DNA of 64,000 bases from Oscillibacter sp. 1-3 (GTDB taxonomy: Bacteria > Bacillota > Clostridia > Oscillospirales > Oscillospiraceae): assembly GCF_000403435.2 (NCBI RefSeq), contig NZ_KE159703.1:799033-863032 (forward strand), in the 5' to 3' direction. The position numbers and the translations under genes are program-made. This document shows positions 9,530 to 19,048 of this stretch, in pieces (position 1 is the first letter of the stretch; each line of letters starts with the position of its first letter). Below the pieces are notes generated by a model. It saw nothing but the letters and a program-made list of their open reading frames with translations, did not search any database and was not told the DNA's origin.

Positions 9530-9558
9530 ATTATACCTGCCGTGGAGCCAAAGCGCAA
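9530..9558 (-). promoter_or_regulatory. Promoter of the ilvC leader transcript
   Basis: On the minus strand TTGCGC (9558-9553), a 17-bp spacer and a perfect TATAAT (9535-9530). The -10 lies 34 bp before the leader ATG, so the untranslated 5' end is short and leaves little room for a long riboswitch upstream of the leader ORF. Confidence 0.75.
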
Positions 9559-9730
9559 TAAAAAAATTTGCCGCCCGGCTGATTCTGGATGATTTCACGA
9601 ATGTATCCGGGTCAAAAGTTCTCTTTATAGTAAAATGCGACAATAAAGGCGGGAGGGCGCCGGGGGCGTGAGCTGATAAAATTTTCAGACAACGCCGGGC
9701 GTGGTATGACCAGCGGACCAAAAAATCCCC

Positions 9731-9814
9731 AGGACGGGCCGGGCTCTGTCCCGGCCCGTCCGCCGGAAACCTGGCTCTTCGGGAAAACGGGCGGGGACAG
9801 AGCCCCGCCCCTGC
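9731..9814 (-). repeat. GC-rich double-hairpin repeat, copy 1
   Basis: An 84-bp sequence whose reverse complement closely matches 24121-24202. Both copies contain a block reading GGGGCGGGGCTCTGTCCCC and, about 40 bp later, GGGACAGAGCCCGGCCC, so each end folds on itself and the two ends also pair with one another. It lies in the gap between the divergent ilvC and leu transcription units. It looks like a non-coding dispersed repeat (REP/MITE class) with no ORF of its own. Confidence 0.7.
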
Positions 9815-9876
9815 CGCAAAACCAAAATTCCGGACGGTAAAATGCCCGGCCGGACGCTTCCGCCAAAAATTTGGGC

Positions 9877-9905
9877 TTGACAAACCGGGCGAAGTCCTGT
9901 AATTT
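9877..9905 (+). promoter_or_regulatory. Promoter of the leu operon leader
   Basis: A perfect TTGACA (9877-9882), a 17-bp spacer and TAATTT (9900-9905; a weak -10). It precedes the T-box leader by about 10-15 bp. Confidence 0.55.
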
Positions 9906-9911
9906 ATTAAA

Positions 9912-10205
9912 AAAGCAAAACGCACAGATACGATGACAGGGAAAAAGTCCTCCTGGAGCGCTTCAGAGAGCCGCCGGTCGCTGCGAGGCGGCGCGGAAGG
10001 GAAAAGGACGTCACTGGCCCTCGAGTATTCCCGCTGAGCCGTTGGGGTTAGGCGGGAACGGGTTTCCCCACCGTTACCAAAGGGGCGGGATTCGCGCGGC
10101 GGCGCCGTACCGATTCCGGGAGCGGGCAGTTTTTGCCAATGAGAGTGGTACCGCGGAAGTTTGGGCTTTCGTCTCTTCAAGTGAGAAGGGATGGAGGCTT
10201 TTTTG
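9912..10205 (+). ncRNA. T-box riboswitch (leucine) upstream of leuA
   Basis: The T-box sequence GAGTGGTACCGCGG (10143-10156) is followed by a terminator: bases 10165-10178 pair with 10185-10198 (14 pairs including G-U) and then TTTTTT (10199-10204). The 200 nt upstream are rich in paired segments and contain AGAGA (9965-9969), as in stem I. A CTC triplet at 10020-10022 is a possible leucine specifier codon, which I place with low certainty. T-boxes sense uncharged tRNA through specifier and acceptor contacts and open the downstream genes. Leucine specificity follows mainly from the operon it controls. Confidence 0.85.
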
Positions 10206-10247
10206 CTGTCTGTGCCGGCTTTGAACAATCGTCAGGAGGAATGATCT

Positions 10248-11771
10248 ATGAGGCGCATTAAAATTTTTGACACCACCCTGCGGGACGGCGAGCAGTCCCC
10301 GGGGTGCAGCATGAACCTCCCCGAGAAGGTGGAGATGGCCCGCCAGCTGGAGAAGCTGGGGGTGGACATTATCGAGGCGGGCTTCGCCATCGCCTCCCCC
10401 ATGGACTTCAAGAGCGTGCAGAAGATCGCCAGGGCTGTGAAGAGCTGCACGGTGGCAAGCCTCGCCCGGTGCGTCAAGGGCGACATCGACGCCGCCTGGG
10501 ACGCGGTGAAGGATGCCGCGCATCCCCGCATCCACGTCTTCCTCGCCACCAGCGACATCCACATGGAGTATAAGCTCCAGATGACCCGGGAGCAGGTCCT
10601 CGCCCGCATCAGCGAGATGGTGGCCTACGCCAGGGCCAAGTGCGGCGACATCGAGTTCTCCGCCGAGGACGCCTCCCGGTCCGACTGGGCGTTTCTGGCC
10701 CAGTGTTACTCCAACGCCGTGGCCGCCGGGGCCACGACACTGAATGTTCCCGACACCGTGGGCTACTCCACCCCCCAGGAGATGGGGGACCTGATCCGCT
10801 ATCTGCGGGAGAATGTCAAGGGCGTTGAAAACGTGGACATCTCCGTCCACTGCCACAACGACCTGGGCATGGCCGTGGCCAACACCCTCTCCTGCATCCA
10901 GGCCGGGGCCAGCCAGGTGGAGTGCACCGTCAACGGCATCGGCGAGCGGGCGGGCAACGCCAGCATGGAGGAGATCGTCATGGCCCTCCACACCCGCAGG
11001 GACTTCTACGGCGCGGAGAGCGGCGTCAACACAAAGCAGATCTACCGCTCCAGCAAGCTCCTCAGCAACATCACCGGCGTGCCCATCCCCCCCAGCAAGG
11101 CCATTGTGGGGGCCAACGCCTTCGCCCACGAGTCCGGCATCCACCAGCACGGCGTCATCGCCAACGCCCAGACCTACGAGATCATGAACTCCACCGACGT
11201 GGGCATTCCCCAGAACACCATGGTGCTGGGCAAGCACTCCGGCAAGCACGCCCTGCGGGAGAAGCTGGAGTCCATGGGCTACGAGCTGACGGACGAGGAG
11301 CTGGAGAGCGTGTTCACCCGCTTCAAGGTCATGGCGGATAAGAAGAAAAACATCACCGGCTCTGACCTGGAGGCCCTGGTGCTCCACCGCCGCAACAACA
11401 TCAATCCCACCTGCCGCCTGGTGGGACACTCCATCAACACCAGCACCAGCGACGTCCTGCCCACCACCTCCTATGTCAAGCTGGAGCGGGACGGGGAGAT
11501 GATGGAGGAGGTGGCCATCGGCTCCGGTCCCGTGGACGCCGCCTTCAAGGCCATCAACCGGATGCTGGGCATGGACATCAAGCTGGAGAGCTTCAGCCTC
11601 AACGCCGTCACCGACGGCGAGGACGCCATCGGTGAGGCCGTGGTGAAGGTCACCGACGGCAGCGAGTCCTATACCGGCACGGGCCTGTCCACCGATATTC
11701 TGGAGTCCTCCATCCGGGCCTATGTCAACAGCATCAACAAGATCATTGAGGCCGGCACGGCCCCCGACTAA
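10248..11771 (+). CDS. leuA: 2-isopropylmalate synthase
   Basis: LeuA condenses acetyl-CoA with 2-ketoisovalerate, the committed step of leucine synthesis. The 507-residue protein starts with [20 protein letters not shown] (metal and substrate site). It has the [14 protein letters not shown] metal motif, [19 protein letters not shown], and [10 protein letters not shown] in the linker region. The C-terminal third (from about 380) is the LeuA allosteric domain that binds leucine. The ribosome site AGGAGG lies about nine bases upstream of the ATG. It is the first gene of leuACDB behind the T-box, so it may be controlled both by tRNA charging and by feedback inhibition. Confidence 0.96.
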   Translation: MRRIKIFDTTLRDGEQSPGCSMNLPEKVEMARQLEKLGVDIIEAGFAIASPMDFKSVQKIARAVKSCTVASLARCVKGDIDAAWDAVKDAAHPRIHVFLATSDIHMEYKLQMTREQVLARISEMVAYARAKCGDIEFSAEDASRSDWAFLAQCYSNAVAAGATTLNVPDTVGYSTPQEMGDLIRYLRENVKGVENVDISVHCHNDLGMAVANTLSCIQAGASQVECTVNGIGERAGNASMEEIVMALHTRRDFYGAESGVNTKQIYRSSKLLSNITGVPIPPSKAIVGANAFAHESGIHQHGVIANAQTYEIMNSTDVGIPQNTMVLGKHSGKHALREKLESMGYELTDEELESVFTRFKVMADKKKNITGSDLEALVLHRRNNINPTCRLVGHSINTSTSDVLPTTSYVKLERDGEMMEEVAIGSGPVDAAFKAINRMLGMDIKLESFSLNAVTDGEDAIGEAVVKVTDGSESYTGTGLSTDILESSIRAYVNSINKIIEAGTAPD

Positions 11772-11789
11772 TGCAAGGAGTACGAGACG

Positions 11790-13055
11790 ATGGGAATGAC
11801 TATGACACAAAAGATCCTGGCCCGCCACGCAGGACTGGACAGCGTCCGCCCCGGGCAGCTGATCCAGGTCCGGCTGGACCTGGTGCTGGGCAATGACATC
11901 ACCACCCCCGTTGCCATCAACGAGTTTGAGGCGGCGGGCTTTGACCGGGTGTTTGACAAGAGCAGGATTGCCCTGGTGATGGACCACTTCGCCCCCAACA
12001 AGGACATCAAGGCCGCCGCCCAATGCAAGCAGTGCCGCGCCTTTGCCCGCCGGTTTGACATCGACCACTACTACGACGTGGGAACCATGGGCATCGAGCA
12101 CGCCCTCCTGCCGGAGCAGGGCCTGGTGGCCCCCGGCGAGGCCGTCATCGGCGCCGACTCCCACACCTGCACCTACGGCGCCCTGGGCGCCTTCTCCACC
12201 GGCGTGGGGTCCACGGACATGGGCGCCGCCATGGCGGCGGGGGAGACCTGGTTCAAGGTGCCCTCCGCCATCCGGGTGAACCTGACGGGCAGGCTGCGGC
12301 CCCACGTCTCCGGCAAGGACGTGATCCTGACCCTGATCGGCATGATCGGCGTGGACGGCGCCCTCTACCAGTCTTTGGAGTTCACGGGTCCCGGCGTGGG
12401 GGAGCTCACCATCTACGACCGGCTGACCATCTCCAACATGGCCATTGAGGCCGGGGCGAAAAACGGCATCTGGCCGGTGGACGACATCACCCGGGCCTAT
12501 GTTGCGGACCGGGTACGCCGCCCCTGGGAGGCCGTGGAGGCCGACGGCGACGCGGAGTACGAGCGCACGGTGGAGATCGACCTTGACCAGGTGGACTGCA
12601 CCGTGGCCTATCCCCACCTGCCGGAGAACGCCCGCAGCGCCCGGGAGGGGAGGGACATCGCCATTGACCAGATCGTCATCGGCTCCTGCACCAACGGCCA
12701 GCTGCCGGATATGGCGGCGGCGGCGGAGATTTTGAAGGGCCGCCGTCTGGCCCCCGATGTCCGGGGGATCATCATCCCCGCCACCCAGAGTGTGTACCGG
12801 GAGTGTATGCACCGGGGCTATACGGACATCTTCCTGGACGCGGGCTGCATCGTCTCCACCCCCACCTGCGGGCCCTGCCTTGGCGGCCATATGGGCATCC
12901 TGGCGGCGGGAGAGCGGTGCGTCTCCACCACCAACCGCAACTTTGTGGGCCGCATGGGCCATGTGGACAGCGAGGTCTATCTGGCCTCCCCCGCCGTGGC
13001 CGCGGCCTCCGGCATCGCCGGACATATCGCTCATCCTGAGGAGGTGCTGAAATGA
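11790..13055 (+). CDS. leuC: 3-isopropylmalate dehydratase large subunit
   Basis: LeuC with LeuD isomerises 2-isopropylmalate to 3-isopropylmalate using a 4Fe-4S cluster. The protein has 421 residues and is of the shorter HacA/LeuC type. Visible motifs are [51 protein letters not shown] and [18 protein letters not shown]; the three cluster cysteines lie in SHTCT, GSCT and PTCGPC. AAGGAG lies upstream of the ATG at 11790. It begins 18 bp after leuA and its stop overlaps the leuD start (ATGA), so the two subunits are probably translationally coupled. Confidence 0.95.
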   Translation: MGMTMTQKILARHAGLDSVRPGQLIQVRLDLVLGNDITTPVAINEFEAAGFDRVFDKSRIALVMDHFAPNKDIKAAAQCKQCRAFARRFDIDHYYDVGTMGIEHALLPEQGLVAPGEAVIGADSHTCTYGALGAFSTGVGSTDMGAAMAAGETWFKVPSAIRVNLTGRLRPHVSGKDVILTLIGMIGVDGALYQSLEFTGPGVGELTIYDRLTISNMAIEAGAKNGIWPVDDITRAYVADRVRRPWEAVEADGDAEYERTVEIDLDQVDCTVAYPHLPENARSAREGRDIAIDQIVIGSCTNGQLPDMAAAAEILKGRRLAPDVRGIIIPATQSVYRECMHRGYTDIFLDAGCIVSTPTCGPCLGGHMGILAAGERCVSTTNRNFVGRMGHVDSEVYLASPAVAAASGIAGHIAHPEEVLK

Positions 13056-13549
13056 ACGCACACGGAACTGCCCATAAGTACGGCGACCACGTGGATACCG
13101 ACGTCATCATCCCGGCCCGGTATCTCAACACCCAGAGCCACGCGGAGCTGGCCGCCCACTGCATGGAGGACATCGACAAGGACTTTCGGAGCAAAAGCAA
13201 ACCCGGAGACATCATGGTGGCGGGGCTGAACTTCGGCTGCGGCTCCTCCCGGGAGCACGCCCCCATTGCCATCAAGGCCGCCGGCGTCTCCTGCGTCATC
13301 GCAAAAAACTTCGCCCGCATCTTCTTCCGCAACGCCATCAACATCGGCATGCCGATTCTGGAGTGTCCCGCCGCCAGCGAGGGCATCGGCGACGGGGACG
13401 AGGTCTCCGTGGACTTTGACACCGGCGTCATCACAAACGTGACGAAAAACGAGACCTATCAGGCGGAGCCCTTCCCGGACTTCATCAAGGAGATCATTGC
13501 CTCCGGCGGCCTGATGGCATCCTTGAAGGCAAAGGAGGCGCGGACATGA
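13052..13549 (+). CDS. leuD: 3-isopropylmalate dehydratase small subunit
   Basis: A 165-residue swivel-domain subunit that partners LeuC. Motifs include [18 protein letters not shown] near the N-terminus and [20 protein letters not shown], the substrate-recognition loop. It overlaps leuC by four bases upstream and leuB by four bases downstream. This tight packing supports a single polycistronic mRNA and balanced synthesis of the subunits. Confidence 0.95.
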   Translation: MNAHGTAHKYGDHVDTDVIIPARYLNTQSHAELAAHCMEDIDKDFRSKSKPGDIMVAGLNFGCGSSREHAPIAIKAAGVSCVIAKNFARIFFRNAINIGMPILECPAASEGIGDGDEVSVDFDTGVITNVTKNETYQAEPFPDFIKEIIASGGLMASLKAKEART

Positions 13550-14616
13550 ACAAGACCATTGCCGTGATCCGGGGCGACGGCATCGGCCCGGAGATCGTGG
13601 GGGAGACCCTGGGCGTGCTGGACGCCGTGGCCCAAAAATTCGGCCACACCTTCACATACAAGGAGGCCCCCATGGGCGGCTGCGCCATCGACGAGTTCGG
13701 CGTGCCCCTGCCGGATTCCAGCCTGGAGACCTGCCTGGCATCCGACAGCGTACTGCTGGGGGCCGTGGGGGGCCCCAAGTGGGACGCCCAGCCCTCCGCC
13801 AACCGCCCGGAGCGGGGCCTTTTGAAGCTGCGGGAGGCCATGGGCCTCTACACCAACGTCCGGCCCGCCCGGATGTTTCCCGACCTCTCCGCCGCCTGTC
13901 CCCTGCGCTCGGACATCGCCGCCCGGGGCATTGACTTTGTGGTGGTGCGGGAGCTGATCGGCGGCGTGTACTTTGGACAGCACACCACCGAGACGGTGGA
14001 CGGCGAGCAGAAGGCCGTGGACATCATGAGCTACACGGAGCACGAGATCCGCCGGGTGGCCCATGTGGCCTTCCAGATGGCCCGGAAGCGGCGGAAGCGG
14101 GTCACCTCCATCGACAAGGCCAACGTGCTGGACACCTCCCGCCTGTGGCGGAAGACCGTGACGGCGGTGGCGGAGGAGTACCCGGACGTGGAGCTTCTCC
14201 ACATGTACGTGGACAACGCCGCCATGCAGATCGTCCGGGACCCCAGCCAGTTTGACGTGATCGTGACGGAGAACCTCTTCGGCGACATCCTCTCCGATGA
14301 GGCCAGCCAGATCACCGGCTCCATCGGCATGATCCCCTCCTCCAGCATGGGGGAGGGCGCCCGGGGGATGTACGAGCCCATCCACGGCTCCGCGCCGGAC
14401 ATCGCCGGCCAGGACAAGGCCAACCCCATCGGCACCGTGCTGGCGGCGGCCATGATGCTGCGGTACAGCTTCGACATGGCGGCGGAGGCCGACGCCGTGG
14501 AGGCCGCGGTGGACGCCGTGCTGAAAGAGGGCTGGCGCTGCGGCGACATCATGCAGGGCGGCGGAAAGCTGGTGGGCTGCCGGGAGATGGGCCGCCTGAT
14601 CCGGGAGCACATCTGA
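13546..14616 (+). CDS. leuB: 3-isopropylmalate dehydrogenase
   Basis: LeuB oxidises and decarboxylates 3-isopropylmalate to 2-ketoisocaproate with NAD. It has 356 residues, the usual length. Conserved sites include [11 protein letters not shown] at the N-terminus, [17 protein letters not shown]-like [25 protein letters not shown], and [13 protein letters not shown] [20 protein letters not shown] with the metal aspartates, then [18 protein letters not shown]. It is the last gene of the leu operon and is followed by a large inverted repeat at 14699-14759. Confidence 0.96.
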   Translation: MNKTIAVIRGDGIGPEIVGETLGVLDAVAQKFGHTFTYKEAPMGGCAIDEFGVPLPDSSLETCLASDSVLLGAVGGPKWDAQPSANRPERGLLKLREAMGLYTNVRPARMFPDLSAACPLRSDIAARGIDFVVVRELIGGVYFGQHTTETVDGEQKAVDIMSYTEHEIRRVAHVAFQMARKRRKRVTSIDKANVLDTSRLWRKTVTAVAEEYPDVELLHMYVDNAAMQIVRDPSQFDVIVTENLFGDILSDEASQITGSIGMIPSSSMGEGARGMYEPIHGSAPDIAGQDKANPIGTVLAAAMMLRYSFDMAAEADAVEAAVDAVLKEGWRCGDIMQGGGKLVGCREMGRLIREHI

Positions 14617-14698
14617 AATCCGCGTAAAAGATTCCCCGATATTTGCATTTGTAGCGGTAAGAAGCTATACCGGACATCAGCTGGCAAACTATCATTGT

Positions 14699-14759
14699 GC
14701 ATTTCAAAATAAAACGAGGTCGCAGGTAATTTCCTGTGACCTCGTTCTATTTGAAATGC
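14699..14759. terminator. Large hairpin ending the leu operon
   Basis: A near-perfect inverted repeat. The inner arms 14713-14726 and 14733-14746 pair with one mismatch around loop TAATTT. The outer arms GCATTTCAAA and TTTGAAATGC (14699-14708 and 14750-14759) extend it. It lies between convergent leuB and the DUF262 gene and could terminate both. Confidence 0.7.
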
Positions 14760-14811
14760 GTTGGTTTTGCATTGATTGATCATCCATACTCAAGTAAATA
14801 TGAGTTCTCGC

Positions 14812-16425
14812 TTAGCAGCGGTCAGAAACGCGCAGTATCAGCCGTTTCTTGAGCTCTTCGCTGAAACACTCCAAGCGCTTTTGGACAAACAGATCGTAAT
14901 CATCGGAGAAAATTCCCCAGCTTTGGGGATCACCAATCAAGTGCGTCTTCAATGCCGTTTCCAACTGTGGATTGGATTTTTGAAAATCAGCAATATACCG
15001 TGAAGGAGACTTATCTCTGATAGTTCGTTTATTCAGGAAGTCATCAACAATTGTAATGTTAGCAATGTGATTGATCCGAGACATATCTTTTCCCATTTTC
15101 AGCAGATACGCCTTGGGGAAAAAGTGGTGATAATTTTTGCTGTTGGCCTGTTTCAACCAACTATTATCGATAGTTACCAGCGCATTGTCCGCAAGAGACT
15201 GTGGCTGTTGATAGGCCAGCAGGCACAAAAAACCTTTGATGTATGCTGTTCCAGGAGAAAAGTATCCATGGTCACGGATGTAATCGGCAGTAATGTCCAC
15301 CGGTTCTTCATATTCCGGCGGAACATCTTGCAATATTTTGTCAATCCGCCGTATGTCCTGCCCGATTTTTGTTTCGAGTGCGTTAGAAAATCGAGAACTG
15401 AGAACTACTCTCCAAAAGTAGTCCTGAAGGAAGTCCCGCTGTGTTCCAAGGGGCTTGTTCTTATGGTTATAAAAATAGTAAGTAAATGGTACAAGCAGGC
15501 CGTCATACGGAAGCAATTGCGAGACTGGAATTCGGAAAAAGGTTCTAAAGTAATCTACTGCCATTTCAAAAGCGTCTATCACATCATCCCAAATGTCAAT
15601 GAATTTGTTTTTATCCAATTGCAGTATATGCTTTTTGTCGCATTCCTTCACAAGGCACACCGAAACGGCCTGCAGCACAGTGGATTCTGAGATTGTCTCG
15701 TAACTAACGCCCTCCAGCTTAGCAATCAGTTCTTCATATTTTTCGGATAAATCAAAATTACGGGCGGCATCATATGTTTTTGCCACCATAATTTCAAACA
15801 CTGACAGCGGTTTACCGCCCACATTGATTCTAGTGAAAATCTCCGTAGCAATGTCAATAGGAGCATTTACAACAAGAATAATCGGAAATTGATAGGTTTT
15901 GAAAGCGCTGGAATAATCATCCAGCTTGTCGAGGTAATTAGGGTATTTTTCGCCAAGAGCATAGCCGCCATTGAGCAGATCGGTGAATTTTATAATCTCA
16001 TCTGGATTTCTTCCAGAAACATCCGTAGTAACAACAGGCTCGTCCAAAGATGCTTCAAAGTCTACATATATTTCGCCGTAGTCAATATCTTTTCCATTGT
16101 CATCCGCTATTTTCGCACCCTTTAAGGACACATATAGACTCGTCATACGCTGCTGGCCATCCAAAACATATTGTACAAAACGGCCCTCCGGTGTGTCGGG
16201 TAGAGCGATGTTGCCAATATTGCGGATAGAGCGCAGCTTTTCACCCGTCTGCCATAAAATGAATGTGCCAATTGGATACCCTTTTAGAATACTGTCTAAC
16301 AGGTTAGCAGTCTGTTCCAACGTCCATACAAATTTTCGCTGAAACTGTGGAATCTTGATAATCCCCTGTTCTATATCCGAAATTAGCATATTGTATTGAA
16401 GTGTGTTAGATCTTGGTTGCAGCAT
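14812..16425 (-). CDS. DUF262/DUF1524 protein, GmrSD-type nuclease
   Basis: A 537-residue single-chain protein of the GmrSD (type IV restriction) superfamily. The DUF262 domain carries IPQFQRKFVW near residue 25 and the nucleotide-binding DGQQR motif at 89-93. The C-terminal DUF1524/HNH-like part shows YHHFFPKAYL near residue 455 followed by NITIVDDFLN. Family members cut modified phage DNA or act in BREX-like loci, but substrate and activity here are inference. I start it at 16425 because GGGAGGGG lies six bases upstream; the longer frame is less supported. It is clearly more A/T-rich than its neighbours, has no partner gene and is probably horizontally acquired. The gap 16426-16774 holds nothing I recognise. 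Confidence 0.85.
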   Translation of the reverse strand: MLQPRSNTLQYNMLISDIEQGIIKIPQFQRKFVWTLEQTANLLDSILKGYPIGTFILWQTGEKLRSIRNIGNIALPDTPEGRFVQYVLDGQQRMTSLYVSLKGAKIADDNGKDIDYGEIYVDFEASLDEPVVTTDVSGRNPDEIIKFTDLLNGGYALGEKYPNYLDKLDDYSSAFKTYQFPIILVVNAPIDIATEIFTRINVGGKPLSVFEIMVAKTYDAARNFDLSEKYEELIAKLEGVSYETISESTVLQAVSVCLVKECDKKHILQLDKNKFIDIWDDVIDAFEMAVDYFRTFFRIPVSQLLPYDGLLVPFTYYFYNHKNKPLGTQRDFLQDYFWRVVLSSRFSNALETKIGQDIRRIDKILQDVPPEYEEPVDITADYIRDHGYFSPGTAYIKGFLCLLAYQQPQSLADNALVTIDNSWLKQANSKNYHHFFPKAYLLKMGKDMSRINHIANITIVDDFLNKRTIRDKSPSRYIADFQKSNPQLETALKTHLIGDPQSWGIFSDDYDLFVQKRLECFSEELKKRLILRVSDRC

Positions 16426-16774
16426 TCTGTCCCCTCCCATTACAAACTGATTGGCGAATTTTGTTTCGGCAAAAAGCACTATATCAAAAATTATAATGGG
16501 TTTCAATAGTTACAAAATAAAACATGGTATTATGGTAAAGATACACCATATCTCATCGTAGTGGGAGCGGCTGTTACCCCATCAGCGCCTGATGGACTGT
16601 CAGTGGAATTTTTATGGAGAGCAGACATGGTCTATAAGTGATAAGGTTTAGGGCTGTCCTCTCCGGGGTCCCCGCGCGAGCTGGGCAAAGCAGGCCGCAC
16701 GGGGAGAGAAGGAAAGAGCAGAGGAGTTTCTTCCGACGGCGGCGGTGGGAGTGCGGGGGCAAAGCCCCTGCAGA

Positions 16775-18286
16775 TCACGCCTCCGGCTCCTCAGGGGCGG
16801 GCGCCTCCTGCACGGCCTCGCCGCCGGAGATGTTGATGACGGTCTGGCCGTCCCTGCCGTCTCCCGCGGCGATCTTTCCGCCCAGCAGGCCGGAGAGAAG
16901 GGATTTGATGTCGATGCCCATGCCCTCGGTAAAGCCCTCGGTGATCTGGGTGGTGCCGTTGATGATGTCCTGGAGGAGTTTGGCGCTGTTGCCCTCGCCG
17001 TACATGGTGATCTTCTCCACCTTGGAAAGGGGCTCCGCCACGTTCCGGGCGATGTCCGGCAGGGCCTGCATCACCATCTCCACCATGGCGGCCTGGCCGT
17101 ACTTCTTCATGGCCTCGGCCTTGCGGTCGATGCCCTCCGCCTCCGCCAGGGCCTTGGCCTGGATGGCCTCGGCCTCCGCCTTGCCCACGGCGGCGATGCC
17201 GGCGGCCTCCTGCTCCCTGGCGTACTTGGCGGCCTCGGCGGCCTTCTTGGCGGCCTCAGCGGCCTGCTCCTCCTCGTAACGCTTGGCCTCGGCGTCCTTC
17301 TGGCGCTTGAAGAGGTCCGCCTGGGCCTCCTGCTCCATGCGGTAGCGCTCGGCGTCCGCCTGGGCGCGGATCTCCGCGTCCAGCTTCTGCTTGGCGATTT
17401 CCACCTCCTGCTTTTTCAGCTCCGCATCCCGCTCGGCCTTGGCGATCTGGGCGTTGACCGTGGCGGTCTCAATGCTCTTTTGCTGCTCCTGCTGCTGGAT
17501 GGTGTAGGCGGCGTCCGCCTCGGCCTTTTTGGTGTCGGAGATGATTTTCAGCTCCGCCTTCTTGATCTCCAGCTCGTTGTTCATCCGGGCAATCTCCGTG
17601 TCGGAGAGGACCCGGGCCTCGTTGGCGGCCTTGTCGGCCTCCGCCTGGGCGATGGCCACGTCCCGATCCGCCTGGGCCTTGGCGATGGCGGCGTTCTTCT
17701 TGATGAGGGAGGTGTTGTCCGCGCCCAGGTCCCGGATGAGGCCGTTTTCGTCGGTGACGTTCTGGATGTTGCAGGAGAGAATTTCAATGCCCAGCTTATC
17801 CATGTCCTTGGAGGCCTTCTGCATCACCTGATCGGAGAAGGAGTCCCGGTCGGTGTTGATCTCCTTGAGGGACAGCGTGCCGATGATCTCGCGCATATTG
17901 CCCTGGAGGGAGTCCTGGAGGTCCCGGGTGATGTCTGCGGCCTTTTTGTTCAGAAAGTTCTTGGCCGCCAGCTTGATGCCCTCCGGCGTGGGGGAGATGC
18001 GCACCTTGGCCACGGCGTCCACGTTGACGTTGATGAAGTCGTTGGTGGGGACAGACTGCTCCGTCTTGATGTCCACGGTCATCTGGCCTAAGTACAGCTT
18101 ATCCAGCCGCTCGAAGAAGGGGATCTTGATTCCGGCCCGGCCGATCAAAACCTTGCCGTCCTTTTTCAGGCCGGAGATGATGTAGGCCTGATCCGGCGGG
18201 GCCTTGACGTAGCCCATCAGCAGCAGAATCAAAATAATGACCACTGCGATTACAACAGGCAGGAAAGTAAGAATGGCGTCAAGCAT
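16775..18286 (-). CDS. SPFH/flotillin-like membrane scaffold protein
   Basis: A 503-residue flotillin-type protein (compare YuaG/FloT). An N-terminal hydrophobic segment (MLDAILTFLPVVIAVVIILI and a few more residues) anchors it. The SPFH domain follows (about 30-200, with VPTNDFINVNVDAVAKVRIS). A long charged Ala/Glu/Lys coiled coil spans about 210-420. The C-terminus has the flotillin-like KAEAMKKYGQAAMVEMVMQA and a Gly-rich LLSGLLGGKIA. Flotillins organise membrane microdomains. The start at 18286 has GAGGAGG upstream, and the 48 residues before it in the longer frame look non-coding. NfeD, the usual partner, is not adjacent. Confidence 0.88.
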   Translation of the reverse strand: MLDAILTFLPVVIAVVIILILLLMGYVKAPPDQAYIISGLKKDGKVLIGRAGIKIPFFERLDKLYLGQMTVDIKTEQSVPTNDFINVNVDAVAKVRISPTPEGIKLAAKNFLNKKAADITRDLQDSLQGNMREIIGTLSLKEINTDRDSFSDQVMQKASKDMDKLGIEILSCNIQNVTDENGLIRDLGADNTSLIKKNAAIAKAQADRDVAIAQAEADKAANEARVLSDTEIARMNNELEIKKAELKIISDTKKAEADAAYTIQQQEQQKSIETATVNAQIAKAERDAELKKQEVEIAKQKLDAEIRAQADAERYRMEQEAQADLFKRQKDAEAKRYEEEQAAEAAKKAAEAAKYAREQEAAGIAAVGKAEAEAIQAKALAEAEGIDRKAEAMKKYGQAAMVEMVMQALPDIARNVAEPLSKVEKITMYGEGNSAKLLQDIINGTTQITEGFTEGMGIDIKSLLSGLLGGKIAAGDGRDGQTVINISGGEAVQEAPAPEEPEA

Positions 18287-18433
18287 TTCAGGGACCTCCT
18301 CACAATTTGAATTTGGGGTTTCCGTACATTCTATGGGAAAACACGGGATGTTTGCCGCCGGTTTGGGACCTTCGGCAAAAATCGACATATCTCCCCTTTC
18401 TATGATACCACATCTCCCGCTCCGGCACAAGGG

Positions 18434-19048
18434 TCAGATTTCCCCGGCGCCGCCCCCCGGGCCGGGGGGAAGGGGCGGGGGCGCGGCGTCCTGGAAGGCG
18501 CGCCGCAGGCTGAACAGGGAGATCATCAGCCAGAGCCCCAGGATGCAGTACCCCGCCGCCAGGATCAAGACGGCGACGCCGGTGACATCGTTGGACGGCC
18601 CCGCGGGCAGGTAAGGCGCGAGACTGAACAGCGTCACCAGAACGGTCTGCACGGTGCGGCAGAGGAGGATCTGCCGGCTCAGTAGCCTCCCCTCCGGGTG
18701 ATAAGTCTCCGCCAGGGCCGCCAGATCGGTGAGGAACTGGAAGAGGAAGTAGAGCTGGGCCGCCGCGATCACCAGGTCCAGGGGCGGGAAGAGGCCGTCC
18801 ACGTCCCTCCCGGCCCAGGAGGCCAGCCAGTCCGCCCCGGTCCACAGCGCCATCAGGACGCCGAGGGGCTGCAGGAGGGCCAGGTCCCGCCGCTCCTCCT
18901 TCAGCTTCTCAATGGCGGAGAGGAACAGCAGCCACCCCGCGAACCGGGGCAGGATGCTGACATTGCCCAGGTTGAAGTCCACGCAGAGAAAGAGGTATCC
19001 CCAGGCCGTGCGGGACAGGCCCTCATACATGGTCTGCCGGTCGGTCAT
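18434..19048 (-). CDS. Hypothetical integral membrane protein
   Basis: A 204-residue membrane protein I cannot assign. It has roughly five hydrophobic segments (near residues 14-30, 60-80, 88-108, 130-148 and 155-178) and a Pro/Gly-rich C-terminus (PPPLPPGPGGG). Its start codon overlaps the stop of the BlaR1-like gene (ATGA), so it is translationally coupled to that sensor and is probably the third gene of the BlaI/BlaR1 operon. A role as an effector or accessory of the sensor is an inference from position only. Confidence 0.7.
   Translation of the reverse strand: MTDRQTMYEGLSRTAWGYLFLCVDFNLGNVSILPRFAGWLLFLSAIEKLKEERRDLALLQPLGVLMALWTGADWLASWAGRDVDGLFPPLDLVIAAAQLYFLFQFLTDLAALAETYHPEGRLLSRQILLCRTVQTVLVTLFSLAPYLPAGPSNDVTGVAVLILAAGYCILGLWLMISLFSLRRAFQDAAPPPLPPGPGGGAGEI

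Noticed and set aside
10074..13061. A 995-codon minus-strand open frame across leuA-leuC
   Set aside because: Antisense shadow of leuA and leuC, His/Gly/Val-rich low-complexity translation with no domains; it also crosses the T-box.
16507..16774. Possible small gene or RNA between the DUF262 and flotillin genes
   Set aside because: There is a short hairpin (CCATCAGCGCCTGATGG near 16578) but no ribosome site, no conserved motif and no tRNA-like fold that I can see.
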